From assembly GCA_048498135.1 (NCBI GenBank), contig JBEHYO010000040.1:1-32726 (forward strand): 32,726 nucleotides of DNA. The letters are read 5' to 3'. The notes beneath the pieces were generated by a model. That model saw nothing but the letters and a program-made list of their open reading frames with translations. It made no database searches and had not been told where the DNA came from. Position numbers and translations under genes: made by a program. Of this stretch, positions 1-7,320 are shown in pieces. This stretch comes from Dokdonella_A sp937902695. GTDB taxonomy: Bacteria > Pseudomonadota > Gammaproteobacteria > Xanthomonadales > Rhodanobacteraceae. Each line of letters starts with the position of its first letter. The stretch's first letter is position 1.

Positions 1-93
1 GTCGCGCACGATGCGTCCGAGCCCGGCGATGAGCCGGGCGGACTCGATGCGCCAGACGGCGTCGATTTCGCGATGGATGTCGGCGACGTTCAC
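1..93 (-). CDS. ECF RNA polymerase sigma factor, N-terminal fragment (ECF42/DUF6596 type)
   Basis: Only the first 31 codons are inside the window; the gene runs off the left edge. The reading frame starts at a GTG at 93 and contains VWRIESARLIAGLGRIVRD, the characteristic first helix of the sigma-70 region 2 in the ECF42 (DUF6596, 'SigJ-like') group. An in-frame stop lies only 3 codons upstream of the GTG, so this start is nearly forced; no strong ribosome binding site is visible. Proteins of this group redirect RNA polymerase to a few promoters, usually of neighbouring DGPF/YciI genes, and carry a C-terminal TPR-like extension instead of using an anti-sigma factor (family knowledge). The three genes upstream on the same strand fit this exactly. 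The C-terminal part cannot be judged here. Confidence 0.8.
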   Translation of the reverse strand, partial: MNVADIHREIDAVWRIESARLIAGLGRIVRD

Positions 94-190
94 GACCGCT
101 GATCAGAGCATTTCGATCCGGGCCGCGCAAGGCAGCGCGAGCCGCCTCAAGGCGAAACGAACGCTCCAGCCGACGTGCCGCGCTCTCCTG

Positions 191-229
191 TTCCCAAGCC
201 CGCTTGCGGGAGACGGGAGGGCGAGGGTA
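191..229. repeat. Degenerate copy of a GC-rich palindromic repeat
   Basis: The stretch has a CCCGC-TT-GCGGG hairpin core followed by a GGGAGGGCGAGGGTA arm. It resembles the better-preserved element at 5344-5382, which has CCCGCTCGCGGG followed by GGGGTGAGGGCA. It lies in the 210-base gap between the distal DGPF gene and the sigma-factor gene, so it could fold in the polycistronic transcript and reduce read-through. The copy is diverged and unpaired. Confidence 0.45.
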
Positions 230-303
230 CGCCGGCGCAGCGCTCCTAGTGCCCCTTCACGTCGCTTCGCGCGGCTGCTCCCGCGCCGCGGGGAAGCGCG
301 GGC

Positions 304-693
304 TCACGTCACCGTCGCGTGGTGCGCGCACTCGCCGTGCTCGAACAAGGGCCGCACTTCGATCTCGAACTCCTCGACGCCGCACTCGGCGTGGATTCGC
401 GCGACGCGCTCGGCGAGCTCGATCGCTGCGCGCTTCGAGCCGACGTCGACGATCGAGAATCCGCCGATCAGCTCTTTCGTCTCCGTGAACGGCCCGTCGA
501 TGACGCTGCGCTCACCTCTCGCGTGGCGCACGCGCGTGCCGTGCGCGCTCGGCTTCATGCCTTCGGCGCTGAGAAGAATGCCGCGCTCGGTCATTTCGTC
601 GGCGAGCGTGCCCATCGCGACGACGAGCTCCGGAGGCGGCGGCACGCCGGCCTCGAAGGCCTCGTTCGCCTTGATCAGCATCATGAATCGCAT
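304..693 (-). CDS. YciI-like DGPF-domain protein
   Basis: This 129-residue protein begins MRFMMLIKANE and contains the family signature VIDGPFTETKELIGGF at about residues 65-80, the DGPF motif that names the domain (PF03795, ferredoxin-like alpha/beta fold). Family members are small cytoplasmic proteins of unresolved catalytic role; the related YciI has a putative His-Asp active site. The length is normal. The ATG at 693 is preceded by GAGGAAAG, a good ribosome binding site. It is third in a minus-strand series, 29 bases after the PhnB-like gene and 210 bases before the sigma-factor gene. It is a paralogue of the product at 1240-1668. Co-occurrence with an ECF42-type sigma gene is typical and suggests it is a regulon member. 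Confidence 0.88.
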   Translation of the reverse strand: MRFMMLIKANEAFEAGVPPPPELVVAMGTLADEMTERGILLSAEGMKPSAHGTRVRHARGERSVIDGPFTETKELIGGFSIVDVGSKRAAIELAERVARIHAECGVEEFEIEVRPLFEHGECAHHATVT

Positions 694-722
694 GTGTCTT
701 TCCTCGATTTGGATGGGCGCGC

Positions 723-1133
723 TTACTGCTTCGTCAGGACCATCCAGCCGACGCCGAACCGGTCGGCCACCATGCCGAAGCGCGACGCGAAGAAGGTCCT
801 GATCAGCGGCTGATGCACGGTGCCGCCGTCGCCGAGCGCCTTGAACAGACGCTCGGCTTCGGCGTCGCTGTCGACCTTGAGCGCGAGCGAGAAACCCTTG
901 AACGTCGCGGGGCCGAGGCAGCTGCCGTCCGATGCGCCGACCGTCGTTTCGCCGATGCGGAACGCGGCATGCATGATCTTGTTCCTGTCGGCCGGCATCA
1001 TGCTGTTTTCACCGGTCTCCGGGCTGTCCTTGAAGCGCATCAGCATGACGACTTCGGCGCCGGCGGCGGTCTTGTAGAACTCGATGGCTTCTTCGCAGTG
1101 GCCTTCGAAGAAGAGGTAGGGCTCGATGTTCAT
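723..1133 (-). CDS. PhnB-like VOC-fold protein
   Basis: This 136-residue protein starts MNIEPYLFFEGHCEEAIEFY, the typical first strand and helix of the PhnB-like branch of the vicinal-oxygen-chelate/glyoxalase superfamily (PF06983, often labelled '3-demethylubiquinone-9 3-methyltransferase', a name inherited by annotation transfer). The C-terminal half has the FGMVADRFGVGWMV strand, again typical of PhnB-like proteins. These are small dimeric cytoplasmic proteins; most PhnB-like members have no proven reaction. The ATG at 1133 has TGAGGAAA upstream. It sits between two DGPF genes in one orientation, a grouping seen repeatedly in ECF42 loci, so a shared stress or detoxification function is inferred, not shown. 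Confidence 0.85.
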   Translation of the reverse strand: MNIEPYLFFEGHCEEAIEFYKTAAGAEVVMLMRFKDSPETGENSMMPADRNKIMHAAFRIGETTVGASDGSCLGPATFKGFSLALKVDSDAEAERLFKALGDGGTVHQPLIRTFFASRFGMVADRFGVGWMVLTKQ

Positions 1134-1239
1134 GTTCGTTTCCTCAGTGACGGGTGTCGCGGATTGTGCGGACGAGCCGATCCCCCGGCGACGCGGCCGC
1201 CGGCGGCTCGACGATCGAAAACTGCGTGGCGCGCGGCGC

Positions 1240-1668
1240 TCAGCGGCGCCTGGCGATCTCGGCGCGCTGGCGCTCTTCCTGCGCGCGAAGCTCGGGCGTG
1301 AACTCGGCGCCGAAATCCTCGGCCTCGAAGATCGGCCGGATCTCGATTTCGGACTCGCCGTTCTCGAACGGATTCGGGCAGCGCTTCATCCACTCGACGA
1401 CTTCCTCGAGCGACTTGCACTGCAGCAGCCAGAAACCCGCGACGAGCTCTTTCGTTTCGGCGAACGGTCCGTCGATCACGGTGCGCTTCGCGCCGTCGAA
1501 GCGGATGCGCGCGCCGTTCGAGCTCGGCTTGAGGCCTTCGCCGGCGAGCAGCACGCCCGCCTTGACGAGCTCTTCGTTGAAGTTGCCCATCTCGCGGATG
1601 AGTTTTTCGCTCGGCATGATGCCGGCTTCGGAGTCTTTCGTGGCTTTGACCATGACCATGAAGCGCAT
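1240..1668 (-). CDS. YciI-like DGPF-domain protein, first gene of the sigma-factor cluster
   Basis: The protein is 142 residues from the ATG at 1668, which has an AAGGAG ribosome binding site 7-8 bases upstream. A longer frame extends to 1905, but its extra 79 residues are Arg/Ser/Pro-rich and unlike the family, so I reject it. The domain carries VIDGPFAETKELVAGFW (the DGPF motif) and a short charged tail ending in Arg repeats. It differs from the 304-693 paralogue in having a WMKRCPNPF segment typical of longer DGPF proteins. It is the promoter-proximal gene of the cluster. A TGTCGA-N17-CGAC element lies 54-80 bases upstream of its start codon, which supports control by the co-encoded ECF sigma factor. 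Exact biochemical role unknown. Confidence 0.87.
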   Translation of the reverse strand: MRFMVMVKATKDSEAGIMPSEKLIREMGNFNEELVKAGVLLAGEGLKPSSNGARIRFDGAKRTVIDGPFAETKELVAGFWLLQCKSLEEVVEWMKRCPNPFENGESEIEIRPIFEAEDFGAEFTPELRAQEERQRAEIARRR

Positions 1669-1962
1669 GTCGGGTCTCCTTGTGGGTGATTGTCGAGTCC
1701 CGGATGGGCTCTTGCTGGTACGTCGAATGGGGGAGCGCGAAATCGACACGCGGGCGAGAGATTTTTTGCGGCGAGGTTTCAAGAGGTTAGGGTCAGTAGC
1801 GGGTTCTGACCTTCGGCGTCGTGGCGATGGAGTGTTCTCTTCCGCCAGAAGGGCGGACGGAAAACACAGGCACGTGAGCCGGTTATCGCCAGGCGCCGAA
1901 ATCAAAGCCAGAACCGACGCCGTCCGTGCTCAACAGAACCCCTTAAACGGAGCTCGAGACAT
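1669..1962. other. Intergenic region between the ECF cluster and the ABC exporter
   Basis: No credible gene is seen in these 294 bases. It holds the candidate ECF promoter (1722-1748), whose start site faces the DGPF gene, and a small hairpin TCCGCC-AGAAG-GGCGGA near 1851-1867 that may help end transcription of the exporter operon, which stops at 1963. Confidence 0.5.
1722..1748 (-). promoter_or_regulatory. Candidate ECF42-type promoter (TGTCGA-N17-CGAC)
   Basis: Read on the minus strand, TGTCGA at 1748-1743 is followed after 17 bases by CGAC at 1725-1722, which lies 53 bases before the ATG at 1668. From memory, ECF42 sigma factors recognise a -35 TGTCGA and a -10 CGA/TC-type element, which this matches. 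No comparable TGTCGA was seen upstream of the other three genes of the cluster, so they would be transcribed from here. The assignment rests on motif match and context only. Confidence 0.5.
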
Positions 1963-2748
<786 letters not shown>

Positions 2749-2749
2749 G

Positions 2750-3706
<957 letters not shown>

Positions 3707-3869
3707 CGATTTTCCCTTCGTTGCGGGTTGCGCCGGCGGCCGCGGGCGTGCTACCGAACGCGTTTCCAGCAAGTGAGTTGGGGCGCCGGAAGAAAAATCA
3801 CCGCGGCGCCGTCGATTTGCGCGTCTCCCGTTCGACGTCGGGATATCCACCCAGCACGGAATACCGTTC
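3707..3869. promoter_or_regulatory. Divergent promoter region between ABC and MFS exporters
   Basis: This 163-base gap separates the two divergent exporter genes and must hold both promoters. I could not identify convincing -35/-10 pairs or an operator, and no regulator gene lies next to it. Confidence 0.35.
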
Positions 3870-5336
3870 ATGAAACCATCGTTCGACGCCGATACCGCCG
3901 CCGGAGCGGCGCCCGCCGCGCATCGCGACCGCCGCTGGCTCGCATTGATCGTATTGTGTCTCGGCGTCCTGATGATCGTGCTCGATACGACGATCGTCAA
4001 TGTCGCGCTGCCGTCGATCAAGTCCGACCTCAAGTTCTCCGACACCTCGCTTGCATGGGTGGTCAACGCCTACATGCTGACCTTCGGCGGCTTCCTGCTG
4101 CTCGGCGGAAGGCTCGGCGACCTGTACGGACACCGGCGCTTTTTCCTGCTCGGCATCACGCTCTTCACGCTGGCGTCGCTCGCATGCGGTCTTGCGACGT
4201 CGCAGGCGTTCCTGATCGCCGCGCGAGCGATCCAGGGTTTCGGCGGCGCGACCGTCACGGCCGTTGCGCTCTCGCTGATCATGGATCTCTTCAGCGAGCC
4301 GGGCGATCGCGCGAAGGCGATGGGCGTCTACGGATTCGTCTGTGCCGGCGGCGGCAGCATCGGCGTGCTGCTCGGCGGCCTCTTGACAGGCACGCTCGAC
4401 TGGCACTGGATCTTTCTCGTGAACCTGCCGATCGGCGCGGTCGTGTTCGCGCTGTCGATCTGGCTCCTGCCGGCGGCACACAAGGCCGCCGCGAGCCGGA
4501 ATCTTGATGTTGCCGGCGCCGTGACAGTGACGGCGTCGATCATGCTCGCGACGTATGCGATCGTCGGCGGCAACGAGGCGGGCTGGGAATCGACCGAGAC
4601 GCTCGGCCTCCTTGGCGTCGCGGTCGTGCTGCTGATCGCGTTCCTCGTGATCGAGTCGCGCGTCAAGGCGCCGCTCATGCCGCTCGGTCTCTTCCGCTTG
4701 CGCAACGTCGCGGTCGCCAACGTCGTCGGCGTGTTCTGGGCGGCCGCGATGTTCGCGTGGTTCTTCCTGTCCGCGCTCTACATGCAGCTCGTGCTCGGCT
4801 ACGCGCCGATGCAGGTCGGCGTCGCGTTCCTGCCGTCGAACCTGATCATGGCGGCGTTCTCGCTCGGGCTCTCGGCGAAGATCATCATGCGCTTCGGCAT
4901 CCGGCTGCCGCTGTTCGTCGGCCTCATGCTCGCGGCGGCGGGCTTGCTGCTGTTCGCGCGCGTGCCTGTCGACGGCACGCTGATGGCCGATGTGCTGCCC
5001 GGCATGCTGCTGCTCGGCCTCGGTGCCGGCATGGCGTTCAATCCGGTGCTGATGGCGGCGATGAGCGAGGTCGGGCCGGAAGACTCCGGCCTCGCGTCGG
5101 GCGTCGTGAACACGTCTTTCATGATGGGCGGCTCGCTCGGGCTCGCGTGCCTTGCGAGCCTCGCGGCGTCGCGCACGGCGAGCACGCTCGCGCAAGGCGT
5201 GGAGCATGCGGCGGCCTTGGCGGCGGGATATCGCGTGGCGTTCCTCGTCGGCGCGCTGTTCGCGGGACTCGCGGCGATCATCGGCGGCGCGCTGCTGCGC
5301 ACGCGCGATGCGCTGGGGTCGTCGTCAGCGCACTGA
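3870..5336 (+). CDS. MFS drug:H+ antiporter, DHA2 family (EmrB/QacA-like)
   Basis: This 488-residue inner-membrane protein has about 14 predicted transmembrane segments. TM1 carries LDTTIVNVALPSI, the DHA2 signature motif D1; the TM2-TM3 loop has GGRLGDLYGHRR (motif A of MFS), and TM5 has the glycine-rich GGGSIGVLLGGLL motif C of antiporters. Family members export cationic dyes, antibiotics or toxic metabolites in exchange for protons. ATG at 3870 is the natural start; the first 20 residues are a hydrophilic Ala/Arg-rich tail before TM1. It stands alone, divergent from the ABC exporter and convergent with the NHEJ operon across a repeat element. No membrane-fusion protein (EmrA) gene accompanies it, so it probably acts as a single-component pump. 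Confidence 0.93.
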   Translation: MKPSFDADTAAGAAPAAHRDRRWLALIVLCLGVLMIVLDTTIVNVALPSIKSDLKFSDTSLAWVVNAYMLTFGGFLLLGGRLGDLYGHRRFFLLGITLFTLASLACGLATSQAFLIAARAIQGFGGATVTAVALSLIMDLFSEPGDRAKAMGVYGFVCAGGGSIGVLLGGLLTGTLDWHWIFLVNLPIGAVVFALSIWLLPAAHKAAASRNLDVAGAVTVTASIMLATYAIVGGNEAGWESTETLGLLGVAVVLLIAFLVIESRVKAPLMPLGLFRLRNVAVANVVGVFWAAAMFAWFFLSALYMQLVLGYAPMQVGVAFLPSNLIMAAFSLGLSAKIIMRFGIRLPLFVGLMLAAAGLLLFARVPVDGTLMADVLPGMLLLGLGAGMAFNPVLMAAMSEVGPEDSGLASGVVNTSFMMGGSLGLACLASLAASRTASTLAQGVEHAAALAAGYRVAFLVGALFAGLAAIIGGALLRTRDALGSSSAH

Positions 5337-5343
5337 CGCTTTT

Positions 5344-5475
5344 CCCCCTCTCCCGCTCGCGGGAGAGGGCTGGGGTGAGGGCACGGCGAAGTGGAGCGTT
5401 TCGACAAAAGCAATTCTGGATAGGTCGAACCAGGATTGCCCTCACCCTGACCCTCTCCCGCGAGCGGGAGAGGGG
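5344..5475. repeat. Paired inverted palindromic repeat (REP/BIME-like) between convergent genes
   Basis: Two copies of one GC-rich element face each other. Copy 1 is at 5344-5382, with hairpin CCCTCTCCCGC-TC-GCGGGAGAGGG followed by CTGGGGTGAGGGC; copy 2 is at 5438-5475, in reverse orientation, GCCCTCACCCTGA then a CTCTCCCGCGAGCGGGAGAG hairpin. About 55 bases of unrelated sequence lie between. The element is of the kind widespread in proteobacterial intergenic regions and is positioned where transcription of the MFS gene and the HTH-TPR gene meets, so it could act as a bidirectional transcription block or mRNA stabiliser. Confidence 0.85.
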
Positions 5476-5484
5476 ACAACGCTA

Positions 5485-6315
5485 TCAGTGGGAGGACTTG
5501 CCGGCGACGAGGCGGCGGTACTGCGCCATGTGCCGTATCGCATCCTTCGGCCGCTCGAGCTCTTCGTACAGCAGTGCAAGGTTGTAGTGGCAATCGGCCA
5601 TCGCGGGATCGCCGCGGAGCGCCAGCTGATACGCCGCCATCGCCTCGACCTTGCGGTCCATGTCGTCGAGCAGCACGCCGAAGTTGTAGAGCAGGAGTGC
5701 GTCGTTGCCAAAGTCCTTGAGCGCGTCGCGATAGACCTGTTCGGCCTCGTTGAGACGGCCGCTTTCGTGCAGAAGACGTCCGAGATTCGTGCGCGCGTCG
5801 AGCCTTGACGGATCGTCGGCGATCTGCGCGCGGTATGCGTCGATGGCGGCATTCGTGTCGCGCTGCTCGAGCGCATCGTCGGCAGCGGGCGCACGCTCGG
5901 CGCCGTGGCGTGGCTCGTTGCGCGCGGGCATCCGCTCGACGACGTTCATCGCGCCGGCCGCCGGATCGCCTTCGAACGCGAGGAGATACTGGCCGGTCTC
6001 GGCCTGCCAGCGCGCATCGCCTTCCTTGACGACGACGGTGTCGCCGACGGCCGCGATGCGAAGGCCCGACAGCGGCATCTCGTCCGGCAGGTTGCGCCTC
6101 AACTCCTTCAGCGCTTTCGTGATGCGCCGATACGGCACCAGCGAAGCGGACAGCGCCTGCGCGGTGCGCAGCACGATGAGATCCTGGAACGAGAACCGCC
6201 ACGCGTCGCGCGGCCCGCGCTGCGGCGTGACGAAGCCGGCCTTGATCAGCGCGCGGATCGCGCTGCGCCTGAGGCCCAGCAGCTTTTCGATGTCACGCAC
6301 ACCGTACTGGTGCAT
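5485..6315 (-). CDS. MerR-like HTH / TPR fusion protein, third gene of the NHEJ operon
   Basis: This 276-residue protein starts MHQYGVRDIEKLLGL at an ATG 9 bases after the ku stop. Residues about 1-70 form a MerR-like winged helix-turn-helix (RDIEKLLGLRRSAIRALIKAGFV, then a WRFSFQDLIVLRTAQAL helix). Residues about 150-270 form three to four tetratricopeptide repeats (for example LLYNFGVLLDDMDRKVEAM and CHYNLALLYEELERPKDA). A linker of about 50 residues in between has no recognised domain. It lacks the dimerisation coiled coil of classical MerR regulators. Tight spacing implies co-transcription with ligD and ku. It could be a regulator of the operon, or a DNA-binding scaffold that brings repair partners together; neither is proven. 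Confidence 0.85.
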   Translation of the reverse strand: MHQYGVRDIEKLLGLRRSAIRALIKAGFVTPQRGPRDAWRFSFQDLIVLRTAQALSASLVPYRRITKALKELRRNLPDEMPLSGLRIAAVGDTVVVKEGDARWQAETGQYLLAFEGDPAAGAMNVVERMPARNEPRHGAERAPAADDALEQRDTNAAIDAYRAQIADDPSRLDARTNLGRLLHESGRLNEAEQVYRDALKDFGNDALLLYNFGVLLDDMDRKVEAMAAYQLALRGDPAMADCHYNLALLYEELERPKDAIRHMAQYRRLVAGKSSH

Positions 6316-6324
6316 GATCCCGCG

Positions 6325-7209
6325 CTATTTGCGAGCCCTGCGCGGTGCCGGGGCTTCGGATTCTTCGTCGTCCGCGCGCCTGGCCGGCTTGCGTCCTTTC
6401 GGCGCGGCCGCGGTTTTCGCGGCAGGTTTCACGCCCTTCTTCTCGAGGCTCGCGCGCAACGCTTCCATGAGGTCGATGACCTGCGCGCCGCCGCCCTCGG
6501 GCGCGGCGGCCATCGTGATCTCTTCGCCCTCGACCTTCTGCTGCACCGCCTTCTCGATGCGCTCGGTCACTTCGTCGGTGTATTGGGCGGGATCGAACGT
6601 CGCGCTCGTCTGCTGGTCGATGAGCTGCTTGGCGAGCTTGAGTTCCGCGTCGCGCACTTCGATGTTCGGGATGTCGATCTCGCTGATCGGCCGCACTTCG
6701 CCGGCATACATGAGCTGCTGCATGACGAGACCGTCCTCGACCGGACGGATCATGACGATGTACTGCTTGCCGCGCGCGGCCCAGCGGCCGACCGCGCAGC
6801 GCTTGGATTCGCGCAGCGCCTTGGCGAACAGCGCGTACGGCTTCGCGCCGCCCTTGTCGGGTGCGATGTAGTAGGCCTTGTCGAAGTAGACGGGGTCGAT
6901 CGCCGAGATCGGCACGAACTCGCTGATGTCGGCCGTCTGCGTGCCGGCTTCCTCCATCGCTTTCAGCTCGTCCGGCGTGAACATGACGTACTGGTCCTTG
7001 GCGAACTCGTAGCCCTTGACCATTTCGTCGCGCGACACCGGCACGTCTTCCTTGATGCAGAAGTACTGCTGGCGCAGGCGCGAGCCGCACGTCTTGTGCA
7101 GGAGGTTGAACGAGATCCCGCGCGCGGCCTCGGTGGCCGAGTAGAGCTTCACGGGAATTGCGACGAGCCCGAACGAGATCGTCAGGGTTCCGATCGAGCG
7201 TGCAGCCAT
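6325..7209 (-). CDS. ku: Ku protein, NHEJ DNA end-binding homodimer
   Basis: The protein is 294 residues from the ATG at 7209, which has GGAGG about 6 bases upstream. The frame could open at a TTG at 7230 but that has no ribosome binding site. It starts MAARSIGTLTISFGLVAIPVKLYSATE, the universal start of bacterial Ku, then the HKTCGSRLRQQYFC segment and the KLYSA/IPV strands of the beta-barrel ring core (about residues 5-250). A basic Ala/Lys/Arg C-terminal tail (about 255-294) is usual for Ku proteins that bridge to LigD and DNA. Ku forms a homodimer that threads onto double-strand break ends and recruits LigD. It lies 111 bases after ligD on the same strand. Confidence 0.96.
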   Translation of the reverse strand: MAARSIGTLTISFGLVAIPVKLYSATEAARGISFNLLHKTCGSRLRQQYFCIKEDVPVSRDEMVKGYEFAKDQYVMFTPDELKAMEEAGTQTADISEFVPISAIDPVYFDKAYYIAPDKGGAKPYALFAKALRESKRCAVGRWAARGKQYIVMIRPVEDGLVMQQLMYAGEVRPISEIDIPNIEVRDAELKLAKQLIDQQTSATFDPAQYTDEVTERIEKAVQQKVEGEEITMAAAPEGGGAQVIDLMEALRASLEKKGVKPAAKTAAAPKGRKPARRADDEESEAPAPRRARK

Positions 7210-7299
7210 GACCTGCCTCCGACTTGCCAATCAGCAACGTGCCATATCCTGCCGGTCGGGTCCAACCGAGAGACCGGACGAAGATCATGACGCAAATCC

Positions 7300-7313
7300 T
7301 TGATCTTTCTCAA
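7300..7313. promoter_or_regulatory. Possible CRP/FNR-type half-degenerate site upstream of ku
   Basis: TTGAT-CTTT-CTCAA differs from the FNR/Anr consensus TTGATNNNNATCAA at one position. It lies in the ligD-ku gap, 91 bases upstream of the ku ATG. A single match of this length can occur by chance, and no Anr-regulated NHEJ system is known to me. Confidence 0.18.
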
Positions 7314-7320
7314 GAGCCCG

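Noticed and set aside
3798..5207. A minus-strand open frame of 469 codons opposite the MFS gene.
   Set aside because: It is the antisense shadow of a clear membrane transporter; its translation is a charged Arg/Glu/His repeat-like sequence with no membrane or domain features.
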